From assembly GCA_037478935.1 (NCBI GenBank), contig JBBFLR010000010.1, positions 1-51,478 on the forward strand: a stretch of 51,478 bases of DNA, read 5' to 3'. A program made the translations under genes and the position numbers. The notes beneath the pieces are model-generated. The model ran no database searches and was not told the origin of the DNA. It worked only from the letters and a program-made list of their open reading frames with translations. Below, in pieces: positions 8,247 through 17,116 of the stretch; position 1 is the first letter of the stretch; every line of letters begins with the position of its first letter. The DNA is from Candidatus Methanosuratincola sp. (GTDB lineage Archaea > Thermoproteota > Methanomethylicia > Methanomethylicales > Methanomethylicaceae).

Positions 8247-9269
8247 TCAGGTTCCCCCCAGCCCCAGGCTCTCGTCGGTCATCCTCATCGACTCCTCGGC
8301 GGTCCCGCAGAGGTTGGTCATCGCCCTTATCGCATCGATGTTCTCCGGGACGACTATCGACTCCTGGTGGACGGCCTGTGTCAGGTAAACCTCCTTTCCG
8401 AAGGACTTGATCGACTCCTTGAAGACAACGAGCTCGGGCATGTCGTACCTCCGCCTGCCGAGGTCCCTCGCGTACTCGATCACCTGTGCAGTCGAGTCGA
8501 TCCCCTCGGATGCGGAGACCACCCTTATCCTCGGATACTTGGAGAGGGCCGAGAGGATCCCCGCCTCGTTCGCCTCATTCTGCAGCTCTAAGTTAAGCCA
8601 GTGGACGTGCATCAGGGTGGTCGGGACGGCGAAAGCCGACGTCGTTATGTCGATCTTGGGGAGGACCTTCTGGACGTCCGGTCCGTGGTGCGATGGGATG
8701 CTCACGGGATCGGGAAGAATGCTGTTTATCGGACCCTTCTTGTCTTCCGAGGGGTCGGCACCCCTCCTGATGAGGACCACGCGCGCCTTTCTGATACCGA
8801 ATTCGGTGTCAATCGCATGTATGGACCTGCAAAGCCCGGTGGTGTTGCAGGAAACGACCCTGACCAGGTCCCTGCCTAAAGCCTCCTTGTAGTTGCAGGC
8901 AGCGTTGAACGAGAAGCCCGCTACCTCGTGCTTCTCGCCGCCCTGGAATATCGCCTTTACTTTGTGCTTCTCGTAAAGGGGCTTGTAGGTCGCCCCGATC
9001 TTCCCGGGCGTGCAGTCGACTATCACGTCGACCTCCCTCAGGAGGTCCTCCAGCGTCCCCTGGACCTCCGCCCCTGCATCCTTGAATGCCTGCAGCTTCT
9101 CAGCTGACGCGGCATAGACCTTTATCCCCTTCTGCCTTGCCATCCTTGCCTCGAAGTTGGGCTTGGTCTTGGTGACTCCAGCCAGAATCATGTCCCGCTG
9201 CATGAGTACTGCGTCAGCAACCCTCTTGCCTATTGTGCCGTATCCGTTTATGCCTACCCTAACCTTCAT
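8247..9269 (-). CDS. gap: Archaeal glyceraldehyde-3-phosphate dehydrogenase
   Basis: This 340-residue enzyme (ATG at 9269; a GTG one codon earlier is also possible) is the archaeal phosphorylating GAPDH, which interconverts glyceraldehyde-3-phosphate and 1,3-bisphosphoglycerate with NAD(P). The Rossmann motif GINGYGTIGKRVADA is at residues 6-20 and the catalytic Cys141 sits in SCNTTGLCR. HVHWLNLEL and the C-terminal VVPENIDAIRAM are typical of the archaeal clade. It follows phosphoglycerate kinase by 16 bases, so product is passed within one operon. In archaea this pair generally works in the gluconeogenic direction. Confidence 0.95.
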   Translation of the reverse strand: MKVRVGINGYGTIGKRVADAVLMQRDMILAGVTKTKPNFEARMARQKGIKVYAASAEKLQAFKDAGAEVQGTLEDLLREVDVIVDCTPGKIGATYKPLYEKHKVKAIFQGGEKHEVAGFSFNAACNYKEALGRDLVRVVSCNTTGLCRSIHAIDTEFGIRKARVVLIRRGADPSEDKKGPINSILPDPVSIPSHHGPDVQKVLPKIDITTSAFAVPTTLMHVHWLNLELQNEANEAGILSALSKYPRIRVVSASEGIDSTAQVIEYARDLGRRRYDMPELVVFKESIKSFGKEVYLTQAVHQESIVVPENIDAIRAMTNLCGTAEESMRMTDESLGLGGT

Positions 9270-9285
9270 CACATAGCCCCCAAAA

Positions 9286-10533
9286 TCACTTGTCTGAGTT
9301 AAACTTCTGCTTGGATGCTATTAAGACTTCCAATGCAGGGAGCTTCTCCCCCGAGAGGAAGGTGATGAAGGCGCCGCCGCCGGTGCTGAAGTAGCCAATC
9401 TTCTCTGCAATGCCGAGCCTCTCGGATATCGCCCTGAGGTGCCCGCCTCCGAGCAGGGAAACCGCCCTGCTGCTCACCAGCGCCTGGAGGAGGCCCTCTG
9501 ACCCGCGGGCAAACCGCTGGTCTTCGATGTAACCCGCGGGACCCCTCATGATGACGGTCTTTGCCTCCCTGATCAGCGCCGAATACTCGGAGATTGTGGA
9601 CTCGCCTATGTCGTAGATGGGCGAGTCGTCGGGAAGACCGTCGAGCTGCGCCTCCACCCGGGCGTCGCCCTTGAGGTATGCTACGTCCACCGGGGTCAGT
9701 ATCATGTCCCCATACTTCCCCAGAAGCGCCTCTGCGCGGGGGAGGAGCGCGTTCAGACCTTTCCCCTCCATTATCTTGGTCGTCGCCTTCCCGACCTGCT
9801 TTCCCTTGGCGATGAGGAAGAGGTGGGATATCAGCCCCGTCAGGAGGACCTTGTCAGCGAGCCCCTTGGGGAGGAGGGTCTCCATCAGCTGAACCGAGTC
9901 AGGGACTTTGCCACCGCCGAGCACGAATATGCATGGCTTCGAGGACGGCTCGAAGAGGCTGCTAAGTATCTCGACTTCCTTCTGGAGGAGCCGCCCGCCG
10001 GCGGATGGCATCACAAGGGGGAATCCCACAAGAGAAGGGTGGGAGCGGTGGGCTGTGGCGAACGCATCGTTGACGTAGAGGGAGAAGTAAGGGCTCAAGA
10101 TCCTAACCAGGAAGGTCTTGGACTGCGCCTCGGGGACCTTCTCTATGTTCTCCTCTGAGAGGAACCTCGTGTTTTCGAGCAGAATGATCTCGCCTTGCTT
10201 CATGGAGGCGATCTGCGACCTGGCGTACGGCCCGAGGAGGTCCTCCACATAGTTCACTTCCATCCCCAGGTGCCTCGAGAGGAGGACCGAGTGGGCCCGA
10301 AGGGTAGTGAAGTCGCTGTCTCCGGGCCTGCCCTGGTGGGCGAGTATGGCTACCGAGGCCCCTCGCCCGATCAGCTCCTTCACCGTCTGGGCGTGGCTCT
10401 TAATCCGCGTGTCGTCAAGGATCTTCCCTGTCTTAGGGTCGATCGGCGAATTGATGTCGACCCTGAGCAGGACTTTCTTGCCTTCGAAATTGAAGTCGTC
10501 CATCGTGTAGAACGGGAGGGAATGAAGTTGCAT
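9286..10533 (-). CDS. pgk: Phosphoglycerate kinase
   Basis: This protein of about 415 residues interconverts 3-phosphoglycerate plus ATP and 1,3-bisphosphoglycerate. Visible motifs include KKVLLRVDINSPID (substrate binding), LAHQGRP, LENTRF, VNDAFATAHRSHPSLVG, the hinge region FVLGGGK and the nucleotide-binding end SLLGGGHLRA and GYFSTGGGAFITFL. I prefer the ATG at 10533; a GAGGAG lies almost on top of it and a TATA box at about 10564-10574 supports a very short leader. A later ATG at 10503 is also plausible. It leads the pgk-gap-usp operon. Confidence 0.94.
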   Translation of the reverse strand: MQLHSLPFYTMDDFNFEGKKVLLRVDINSPIDPKTGKILDDTRIKSHAQTVKELIGRGASVAILAHQGRPGDSDFTTLRAHSVLLSRHLGMEVNYVEDLLGPYARSQIASMKQGEIILLENTRFLSEENIEKVPEAQSKTFLVRILSPYFSLYVNDAFATAHRSHPSLVGFPLVMPSAGGRLLQKEVEILSSLFEPSSKPCIFVLGGGKVPDSVQLMETLLPKGLADKVLLTGLISHLFLIAKGKQVGKATTKIMEGKGLNALLPRAEALLGKYGDMILTPVDVAYLKGDARVEAQLDGLPDDSPIYDIGESTISEYSALIREAKTVIMRGPAGYIEDQRFARGSEGLLQALVSSRAVSLLGGGHLRAISERLGIAEKIGYFSTGGGAFITFLSGEKLPALEVLIASKQKFNSDK

Positions 10534-10602
10534 ACTCCTCACTGACCACAAATGACCGCCGCGCATTTAAAAGATTTAAGGTCTGCACGGCCCTGGAGAG
10601 GT

Positions 10603-11364
10603 TCATTGCCTGTTGCAGTAGCGGACTCCTATCCTATCCGGATGGTTCAGGAAGGAGTAGCTCTTCGGGCAGCTCATGAAGTCGGTGTAGATGTCCTTGG
10701 AGACAGGGTACTTGGTGTCGGAACGGGCAGGCTTAGGCGGGTCCGGATATTTAGGGTTCGGCTCAAGGACGCCCCCTTCGAGGACATAGTATGATGCGCC
10801 CCGGAGCTCGATGTAGGGGCCGTAGTCGGAGGAGAAGCGTGTCGAGACCAAGTTCGCCATGACGAGCGGGGACTCCCCTGCGTTCACCGTCACGTGCCCG
10901 TAGTTCGGCGGTATGAGCACGGCGTCGCCTGGACCCGCCTCGACGACAAGGAAATCGGAGACGCCCCCTCCCCTGCCCTCGAGCCTCTGGAGCAGGTAGA
11001 GCGCCCTCCCATGGAGGACCTGGTACAGCTCCGGGTATGAAAGCCCCGGCATGGCCTCGGGGTGGACGTGCCCCACCGTCTTGTTGAGCTCCTTGTCCAG
11101 CAGGCATGAGTCCATTACAGTAATGTCAAAGCGCACGGAGTGCATCCCGAATGTCTTGGAATGCGTCTGATCGACCACCACGGAGCGGTACATCATGTAC
11201 AACACCTTATCCGAGTTGCGGTCGGTCACGAATTCCGGATTCCTGAGGACAGGCTTGAGGTCCCTGAGGAGCCTTGCCTCTCCCTTGAGCGGGTTTCCGT
11301 TCAGGACTAGAGTCAAATCCTCGCCCAACTCAAGCTTGCCGAATGGATAAACGATAGGCTTCAT
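10603..11364 (-). CDS. pgiA: Cupin-type (archaeal) glucose-6-phosphate isomerase
   Basis: This 253-residue protein matches the cupin phosphoglucose isomerase found in archaea, unrelated to the bacterial/eukaryotic enzyme. It interconverts glucose-6-P and fructose-6-P using a bound metal. The metal ligands are in the first cupin motif GHVHPEAMPGLSYPELYQVLHG (two His, one Glu) and the second motif with GHVTVNAG (His). The C-terminal VLEPNPKYPDPPKP is also family-like. The leader has a TATA-like TTTTTAA at about 11399-11406 and GGTG eight bases before ATG. It ends 69 bases before pgk, with its own promoter separating the two. Confidence 0.92.
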   Translation of the reverse strand: MKPIVYPFGKLELGEDLTLVLNGNPLKGEARLLRDLKPVLRNPEFVTDRNSDKVLYMMYRSVVVDQTHSKTFGMHSVRFDITVMDSCLLDKELNKTVGHVHPEAMPGLSYPELYQVLHGRALYLLQRLEGRGGGVSDFLVVEAGPGDAVLIPPNYGHVTVNAGESPLVMANLVSTRFSSDYGPYIELRGASYYVLEGGVLEPNPKYPDPPKPARSDTKYPVSKDIYTDFMSCPKSYSFLNHPDRIGVRYCNRQ

Positions 11365-11525
11365 GGGGCAACACCTGAAGATAAGAGGTCGATTGTGCGT
11401 TAAAAACCCGATCGCGGACCGCCGCCGTTTGTGTCGTGCAAGGGACTCGCAGGGCGGACTCCAGTCCGTCGGATTCGTCCCCGCGGCATGGTTGATGAAA
11501 ACGGGGGCTTTTTCAGACTATGACG

Positions 11526-11558
11526 AAAAGAAAAAAATGATTGCATTGAGTTGCAATC
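11526..11558 (-). terminator. Terminator after the TRAM gene
   Basis: Arms GATTGC (11539-11544) and GCAATC (11553-11558) form a hairpin that, on the minus strand, is followed by an almost uninterrupted T run at 11526-11537. It lies just after the TRAM gene's stop codon and separates it from the PGI gene. Confidence 0.6.
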
Positions 11559-11565
11559 AACTTGA

Positions 11566-11817
11566 TTACTGTACGACTTCTGCGGTTGCAAAACGGTTTG
11601 AGATCTTCGAGATCTTTATCTTGACATGGTCGCCTGCCTTGGTGTTCGGGACGAACACTACAAAGCCCTCGATGCGAGCTATGCCCTCGCCGCGCCTGCT
11701 GACTTCCTTGATGTCCACTTCGTACTCCTTGCCCTCTTCCACGGGCTTGGGGCCGAAGTTGGCTGGACCGCGTCTCGGACCTCCGAATCTCCGTGCGCCT
11801 TCACGGTAGTATCCCAC
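11566..11817 (-). CDS. Single TRAM-domain RNA-binding protein
   Basis: This 83-residue protein has a basic, Gly/Arg/Pro-rich N-terminus (residues 1-25) and a TRAM domain (about 28-83): YEVDIKEVSRRGEGIARIEGFVVFVPNTKAGD then VKIKISKISNRFATAEVV. Stand-alone TRAM proteins are abundant in archaea and act as RNA chaperones in methanogens, taking the place of bacterial cold-shock proteins. It starts with ATG behind GGAGGG. Its leader of about 80 bases contains two small hairpins, suggesting post-transcriptional control. Confidence 0.88.
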   Translation of the reverse strand: MGYYREGARRFGGPRRGPANFGPKPVEEGKEYEVDIKEVSRRGEGIARIEGFVVFVPNTKAGDHVKIKISKISNRFATAEVVQ

Positions 11818-11849
11818 ATGCTTCCCTCCTTTCTTTCCTTTCTTTACTT

Positions 11850-11935
11850 CTTTTGGGTGCGCAAAAGAAGCTGAAAAAATTCAGTTCCTTCGGCTATCCC
11901 TGTTCGAATGAAAACTCACCTTGTATATTAACTTA
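11850..11935 (-). promoter_or_regulatory. Promoter and structured 5' leader of the TRAM gene
   Basis: A TATA-like TTAATATAC lies near 11923-11933, about 110 bases upstream of the TRAM start. The presumed leader holds two hairpins: CTTTTG/CAAAAG (11850-11867) and CTGAA/TTCAG (11871-11884), then a long purine tract ending in GGAGGG. This resembles leaders of RNA-chaperone genes that regulate themselves; control is inferred. Confidence 0.35.
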
Positions 11936-11993
11936 TGCATTCCCTATCCAACCGGACTGGAATTCTCATCCGCCGTGGCGTCGAGACTTTGTG

Positions 11994-13784
11994 TCACTCC
12001 ACCCTCTTGAGCTGCCGCCGGTACATCTCGACTATCTCTTGGACTGTCGTAGCATCCTCGGGGGTCTTCTCGTCTCTCCACTTTCCGGTGAACCTCGGGA
12101 ACCTGATCGCGAGCCCCGATCCCTCCCGGATGGAGTTCATGCCGCAGGTGTGGATCGGGGAGAGCGTTATCTCGGCACCCCTGATCTCGAGGACCTTCGA
12201 GGGCGTGAGCCATATGTCTGGGGTCAGCTTTGAGTCCACCCTCGCGTGCCTGTGCGGTATTACGCTCTTCTCGAATACTGACCGCATCGCCTTTATCTCC
12301 TCATCGCTGAACCCTGTGCTGCACTTGCAGACAGTCCGGAACATGTCCTCCGACGGGTCGTAGGCGGCGAGCAGGAGTGTGCCGATGCTGCCGGCCCTCC
12401 TTCCGGTCCCCCAGTACGCCCCGACCGCGACCAGGTCCACAGAGTCCTGCATCTCGCTCCTATAGTCCCGTTTGTATTTTATCCAGAGCCAGCCCCTTGC
12501 GCCAGCTTTGTAGACGGAGGAGCTGTCAACGGACTTCGCTACGAGACCCTCGCACCCCTCGCTGATCGCCTCCTCGAAGAACTCCTCCAGGGCCCTCGGA
12601 CTTTCGACTACCCTCTGGGTCGCGAGTGAGATCCTCTCGCCCTCCCTGGTCATCTCGCTCAGCAAGCCGCGCCTCACAGGGTAGGGCTCGAGCGTCAGAT
12701 CCCTGCCATCGACGTAGAGGGCGTCGAAGAGCTTCAGCGCCGCAGGGTACGCCTCCATTGCCTCCTCGACGCCGTACTTCCTCCTCCGGTGCATCAGCTC
12801 TTGGAAAGGGAGCATCTCGCCCGTCGACTGATCCACCGCGACGATCTCCCCCTCGACTATGAATTTCTTGGAGGAGATGCTCCTCGAGGCGAGTTCTGCG
12901 ACATCAGGGTAGTGGCCGTTTATGTTCTCGAGCCGCCGCGAGAAGAGGTTTACCGTACCGTCATCACCGCGGTGTATCTGGACCCGCTCCCCGTCGTACT
13001 TGTACTCGACCGCGCACCTGCCCCCCATCTTCTCCAGTATCTCCTCGGGGGTTGAGAGGCGCTCGGCGAGCATGGGTCTTATAGGCCTCCCGGGCGATGG
13101 CTTCGTTTGTCCCAAGGCTGCCAGACCCCCAGTCGCGAGTGACTTGGCTATTGCGCCGAGGTCGCTGGTCAGGTTGTACGCCCGCTCTATCGCCTCCCTA
13201 GCCTCCTTTGAGCCTGTGAATGCGATCGAGAGGGCGTCCAGTATGGTCATGTCCGCAACGCCCAGGCGCATTGCCCCCGAGACGGTCCTCACGATGTATA
13301 GTGCCTCCCTCGGCGAGGCGTCCCTCAGCAGGTCGGAGAGGAGACGGAGCTTCTCCTCCTGGGACCCCTCGCCCTGGGATCTGGCTATCCGGTCCAGGAC
13401 GCTGTAGACGTGCTCGACGGTGACCCTCTCCTTCGATTGCCCTCCGGAGAAGAACTGGAGGGTGACCTGCTTCTTCCCCCTGGCGAGTAGGTTCTCGGCG
13501 ACCTTCCCCAGGTCGCCGAGCTTCTTGTACAGCGAAGTTACTTCTGACTCGGTCGCGGCCACTGCCTGCGATATGCTCCGGATTATCAGGCGGTCAGCCA
13601 CCCCCAGCTCGAGCGGGATGAACTCAGGGTAGAGCCTACCCTGCGTGAGGTAAACTGCCTTGTCGATCACGTCGCTCGGGCAGCGCCTGAAGAAGTCGAC
13701 TAGGATGTCCGTCATCTCCAACCGCTTTGTTGTGGAGCTGAGCCTGTCGTAGGCCTCCACCAGGTCGGCGTATAGCAATGGCAT
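11994..13784 (-). CDS. lig: ATP-dependent DNA ligase
   Basis: This 596-residue protein is a family-typical archaeal replicative DNA ligase. An N-terminal DNA-binding domain (about 1-215) precedes the adenylation domain, where the nucleotide attaches to Lys262 in EYKYDGERVQIH. Other nucleotidyltransferase motifs follow: FSRRLENI (III), VEGEIVAVD (IIIa/IV), EGLVAKS and WLWIKYKRDY (V). The OB-fold domain ends in GLAIRFPRFTGKWRDEKTPEDATT. It seals nicks between Okazaki fragments. A TATA at about 13812-13822 lies near the start, suggesting a short or absent leader. It is divergent from the HAD phosphatase gene. Confidence 0.96.
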   Translation of the reverse strand: MPLLYADLVEAYDRLSSTTKRLEMTDILVDFFRRCPSDVIDKAVYLTQGRLYPEFIPLELGVADRLIIRSISQAVAATESEVTSLYKKLGDLGKVAENLLARGKKQVTLQFFSGGQSKERVTVEHVYSVLDRIARSQGEGSQEEKLRLLSDLLRDASPREALYIVRTVSGAMRLGVADMTILDALSIAFTGSKEAREAIERAYNLTSDLGAIAKSLATGGLAALGQTKPSPGRPIRPMLAERLSTPEEILEKMGGRCAVEYKYDGERVQIHRGDDGTVNLFSRRLENINGHYPDVAELASRSISSKKFIVEGEIVAVDQSTGEMLPFQELMHRRRKYGVEEAMEAYPAALKLFDALYVDGRDLTLEPYPVRRGLLSEMTREGERISLATQRVVESPRALEEFFEEAISEGCEGLVAKSVDSSSVYKAGARGWLWIKYKRDYRSEMQDSVDLVAVGAYWGTGRRAGSIGTLLLAAYDPSEDMFRTVCKCSTGFSDEEIKAMRSVFEKSVIPHRHARVDSKLTPDIWLTPSKVLEIRGAEITLSPIHTCGMNSIREGSGLAIRFPRFTGKWRDEKTPEDATTVQEIVEMYRRQLKRVE

Positions 13785-13799
13785 ACCGGACGAGCACCT

Positions 13800-13882
13800 G
13801 CCAAGATCAGCATTAATTAATAACCCACAACTCTTTATGTACTTATTCAGTCAGTTGGTCCTTGCCCCAAGGTGGATTCGGA
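13800..13882. promoter_or_regulatory. Divergent promoters: DNA ligase and HAD phosphatase
   Basis: TTATTAATTAAT at about 13812-13822 faces the ligase gene. CTTTATGTAC at about 13831-13840 faces the phosphatase gene, which has AAGGTGG at 13869-13875 before its ATG at 13883. The two TATA boxes are close enough to compete. Confidence 0.45.
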
Positions 13883-14548
13883 ATGAAGGCGGTTGTCTTC
13901 GACATGGACGGCGTGCTCGTCAATTTCAACATCGACAGCAGGAGGATAAAGGCCGAGATCATAGCGTACTTCGAGGGTATGGGCTTCCCGCGGGGCATTC
14001 TCACACCAGCGCTACCCTTCTCCAAGATCAAGGACGAGGTTGAGAGGTACTTCTCCTCGAAGGGGATTAACCAAGACCAGATCCTCGAGATGCTCAGGAC
14101 GGCGGAGGGGATGGCAGTGGAGTACGAGGTTGAGGCTGCGAGGACGACAGAGCTCCTCCCGGGGGCGAGGGAGACAGTCTCTGCGCTGAAGGCGAGAGGG
14201 TTCAGGCTCGCGATCTTCACCTACAACAACTCCAGAGCAGTCAGGATTGCGCTGGAGAGGCTCGGGCTCGATGGATATTTCGACGCGGTTATTTCCAGGG
14301 ACCAGGTAGAGAACCCCAAGCCGAGCCCGTGCCACCTTAGGAGGGTGCTGGAGATCCTCGGCGTATCCGAGGGCGAAGCGCTGGTCGTGGGAGATAGCGA
14401 GATGGATATCAAGCCGGCCAAGGAGCTCGGCGTCAAGGTCGCTGCGATAACCACCGGAGTCAGGTCCGAGGAGGAGCTGAGGGCGTACGCCCCGGACTAC
14501 ATAGTGAACGGGCTGCCGGAGGTCGTAGAGATCGCAACGAAGGGCTGA
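13883..14548 (+). CDS. HAD-superfamily phosphatase (phosphoglycolate phosphatase-like)
   Basis: This 221-residue enzyme has all four HAD motifs: FDMDGVLV at residues 6-13 (nucleophile Asp7 and Asp9), FTYNN (motif II), the Lys in NPKPSP (motif III) and VVGDSEMDIKPAKELG (motif IV). The helical cap between motifs I and II is of the C1 type, as in phosphoglycolate phosphatase and beta-phosphoglucomutase. An ATG 21 bases upstream is in frame but AAGGTGG sits just before 13883, so that start is preferred. The substrate is some small phosphate ester and cannot be fixed from sequence. Confidence 0.85.
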   Translation: MKAVVFDMDGVLVNFNIDSRRIKAEIIAYFEGMGFPRGILTPALPFSKIKDEVERYFSSKGINQDQILEMLRTAEGMAVEYEVEAARTTELLPGARETVSALKARGFRLAIFTYNNSRAVRIALERLGLDGYFDAVISRDQVENPKPSPCHLRRVLEILGVSEGEALVVGDSEMDIKPAKELGVKVAAITTGVRSEEELRAYAPDYIVNGLPEVVEIATKG

Positions 14549-14557
14549 GCGCCCGAT

Positions 14558-15256
14558 TCACCCCTTCGTCTTCTCAAGCATACGCTCGAATGTCCACCTG
14601 ATAGAGCTCCTTATCTCCCGAAGGCGCGAGTCGTCGTCAAGGTTGTTGATCCTGATCTCCCTTAGCGTCTCGCCGTCGAGGACCAGGCTGTGTTCTATTA
14701 TCGACATCGGGTCCTTGGAGCCGGCATCGACCGCCATCTCGTCTTTCCTACGCATCTCACCCAGCACTCTGTCAATGAAGAAGGTCTGGAACGGAGGGGT
14801 CCTCACGTTAAGGTTGAGGCTCGGCGCAGGGACGATCCTCACCCAGGATCTGCCGACGAATATCGTGCCGAGATCCTCCCCCGTCTTGGACTTTATGGGG
14901 AACGGCTGCTCCTCCTCGGCCTCCTGGGCCGGCTCCTTGACCGGCTGCGGCCTGGCGGCACTGACAGCAGGCGGGGCTGGGGCGGCTTCCTGGGCTGGCG
15001 CGGATCCAGCCGCAGGGGGAGCCGGCACCTCATGGGCAATGGGGGGCTTCACAGCCACCGCTTGTGTCTGTGGGCGTTCCTCCTTCGGACCTGCTTCAAC
15101 AAGCCTGCTCGCTGGCTTGAAGCTCACCTTCGCGAGCGCCTCGTCGATCAGCTTGAGGTTAATCCTGCAGAGAGCAAGCTCCTTCTCGAGCCTGGAGGCC
15201 TTCTCCTCCAAGGACCGCTTGAGCTCCGCGAGTTCCTTTGTCTCACTTTCTGACAA
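14558..15256 (-). CDS. Coiled-coil protein with Pro/Ala linker and conserved C-terminal domain, unknown function
   Basis: I do not recognise the family. From the TTG at 15256 (AAAGGTGAT seven bases before it) the protein has 232 residues in three parts. Residues 1-45 form a strong coiled coil rich in Leu, Glu and Lys. A long linker rich in Pro, Ala, Glu and Gln follows. The C-terminal domain of about 110 residues includes FPIKSKTGEDLGTIFVG, SWVRIVPAP and DRVLGEMRRKDE, and ends in a basic helix. An upstream in-frame ATG at 15349 would add 31 Cys-containing residues that look non-coding. The architecture fits a scaffold or a nucleic-acid-linked protein; function is unknown. Confidence 0.65.
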   Translation of the reverse strand: MSESETKELAELKRSLEEKASRLEKELALCRINLKLIDEALAKVSFKPASRLVEAGPKEERPQTQAVAVKPPIAHEVPAPPAAGSAPAQEAAPAPPAVSAARPQPVKEPAQEAEEEQPFPIKSKTGEDLGTIFVGRSWVRIVPAPSLNLNVRTPPFQTFFIDRVLGEMRRKDEMAVDAGSKDPMSIIEHSLVLDGETLREIRINNLDDDSRLREIRSSIRWTFERMLEKTKG

Positions 15257-15345
15257 CTGGATCACCTTTCTATAAGCTATACAACAATCGCAGCCACAGA
15301 TAATTATAGTTTGAGGGGGAAAAATGCCTACCGCGTAGCCTTCCT

Positions 15346-15870
15346 TCATTTCATCACGGTGTAGAAACTTGAGCCGAGGTGGAGCAGCGGCGACTTGCCC
15401 TTCCAGACCTCACCGAACCCCTTCGCGTGGCAGGCAACTACATTCCCGAATAGGACCGAATGGTCCCCCACGTCGATCGCCTGGCTCAGCTCGCACTCGA
15501 TGGCACCTATGGCGCCATCAATCAAAGGCGTTTTTATTTTTGCTGCCGGGGTGAACTTGAAGAGGGACGACTTGTCAAAGTCCTTGCCGGACTTGGAGCC
15601 TGCAATCTCGACGGCGTCCTTCATCGAGAGGTCTGGTATGTTCACCGTGAACTCCCTGTTCTTGATGATCAGCGAGTGCGTATACCTTGCTGGGGAGATG
15701 CACACCGCCAATATGGGAGGCCTGACTGATACAGGGGAGTGCCAGGCGGCCGCCATCACATTCGGTCTGCCGTCGTCCCTGAGGGCGACCACGAGCGCGG
15801 CTACCCTCGGGCTGAGGAGGCGGTGGTAGAATTCGCAGTAGTCCTTGCTTTGGTCCCCAGCGGACTCCAT
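15346..15870 (-). CDS. Flavin reductase/flavoredoxin-like FMN-binding protein
   Basis: This 174-residue protein has the FMN-binding split barrel of the flavin reductase/flavoredoxin family. FMN-contact elements are visible: PNVMAAAWHSPVS, PPILAVCISPARYTHSLI, and NREFTVNIP, then GAIECEL and GDHSVLFGNVVACHAK. Such proteins carry flavin or pass electrons in anaerobes. The ATG at 15870 is preferred over an in-frame GTG at 15885. It ends just beyond the start zone of the coiled-coil gene, so both may share a transcript. Confidence 0.85.
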   Translation of the reverse strand: MESAGDQSKDYCEFYHRLLSPRVAALVVALRDDGRPNVMAAAWHSPVSVRPPILAVCISPARYTHSLIIKNREFTVNIPDLSMKDAVEIAGSKSGKDFDKSSLFKFTPAAKIKTPLIDGAIGAIECELSQAIDVGDHSVLFGNVVACHAKGFGEVWKGKSPLLHLGSSFYTVMK

Positions 15871-15913
15871 GCTTAACCATCTCACCCGAGGGTAGAAAAA
15901 GATTCCGTAGGCT

Positions 15914-17116
15914 CTAGACCGGTTGTTTGTTCAGGCTGACCCGCCCCCGTCCCCGCCGCCCCCTACGGAGCCACAGAGAGTATGCAAGCACCGCAGCTGA
16001 TGCCGCCGCCACGAGTAGGAGGGGCATAAATGGGGGTTGCAGATACGCGATGCCGCCTGCGGGGTACATTTCATGGGTCTCGATCCAAAGGCAGTCCGAG
16101 TTGATGATCGAGTCCCTCATGCGCTCGTACTCGGATATGTGGTCATAGTTTACGTATTCGATGAAGACAGCGGTGTCCTTCCAGTAGAGTGCCGCGCCGC
16201 GGATGTGCTGCCTCCAGTCCGTGCTCACGATGTGCCCGTCCCTGGGGATCCCCCCTTCGAAGTAGGTTAGGTCTACAGGCATCCAGACGCCCCCTCCCCC
16301 TCGCGTAGGCACATAGACCATCGCCCAGCCGTGCCACCCCACATTCGCGGTTTGGAAATGCAGGTTGTGGTCCGAGTCGGACCGCACCTGGCCGGGCATG
16401 AAGATCGGGCCGATCGCGGTGTAGGCGGGTATGCCGTAGATCCTGCAGAAGAGGACGAAGAGGTTTGCCTGGTCGTCGCAATCGCCGCTGAGACCAGCGT
16501 AGGTCTCCCAGACGGTCTGCGGGGTCGTGTTGTTGTACGAGTAGACCATATGCTCCTCGAACCAGAGTATCAGGTTGCGGAGAACCAGGAGCACATCATC
16601 CTCCCCCGCCCTGATCGATTCTGCGAGCCCGAAGACCTCAGCAGGGTCCTCAAGACCGGAGGGATCCCAGATGCCGGTGAGCGGGTACATCTCCTTCAGC
16701 TGCTGGGGGATATCAGCGATGGTCCCGTACATCGCCGGATCGACCTCGGGCGGACTGCGGTCTATAGCGATTTTGAAGCGCACCGTCACTGTGGCGTTCT
16801 GCATCGGCGCTATAGCACCGGCACCCGGGATCCTGACGAGGGGGTTGCCGTCAGGGTCTGATCGGAGTTCCCAAGGGACGTCGGCCCCATTGAGGGTCAC
16901 CGACTCGATCACGGCAGTCTGTCCCGAGCTGTTCTTGAAGACGTTCTGGTTGAGGAGGATTTGGCACGGGCTGTACTCCTCCATGCAGTCGGATGCCACC
17001 CCCCCATTCACGAGGGTGATCGATAGGCTATAGGTGTAGACGGAGGCTGTGCCCTGCACGAGTAGCAGCGAGATCAAGACCGCCACAAGGCTCATAGATG
17101 CGTAACCGGGTTTCAT
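15914..17116 (-). CDS. Secreted transglutaminase-like protein
   Basis: This 400-residue protein has an N-terminal signal peptide (about 1-26), an extracytoplasmic beta-rich region (about 27-150), a transglutaminase/protease-like core, and a C-terminal membrane helix (about 365-388) followed by a basic tail. The Cys-His-Asp triad is visible: LSGDCDDQANLF, GWHGWAMVYVP and MPVDLTYFEG. Archaeal members of this fold are thought to be peptidases or cross-linking enzymes at the cell surface. The C-terminal anchor places the catalytic part outside. It is divergent from the RAM-domain gene. The substrate is unknown. Confidence 0.82.
   Translation of the reverse strand: MKPGYASMSLVAVLISLLLVQGTASVYTYSLSITLVNGGVASDCMEEYSPCQILLNQNVFKNSSGQTAVIESVTLNGADVPWELRSDPDGNPLVRIPGAGAIAPMQNATVTVRFKIAIDRSPPEVDPAMYGTIADIPQQLKEMYPLTGIWDPSGLEDPAEVFGLAESIRAGEDDVLLVLRNLILWFEEHMVYSYNNTTPQTVWETYAGLSGDCDDQANLFVLFCRIYGIPAYTAIGPIFMPGQVRSDSDHNLHFQTANVGWHGWAMVYVPTRGGGGVWMPVDLTYFEGGIPRDGHIVSTDWRQHIRGAALYWKDTAVFIEYVNYDHISEYERMRDSIINSDCLWIETHEMYPAGGIAYLQPPFMPLLLVAAASAAVLAYSLWLRRGRRGRGRVSLNKQPV

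Noticed and set aside
11400-11591. Short minus-strand frame between PGI and TRAM genes
   Set aside because: It includes the terminator hairpin and runs into the PGI promoter; no protein-like features.
15257-15349. Upstream ATG for the coiled-coil protein
   Set aside because: The added residues are Cys-rich and unlike the rest, while a strong ribosome site favours the TTG at 15256.
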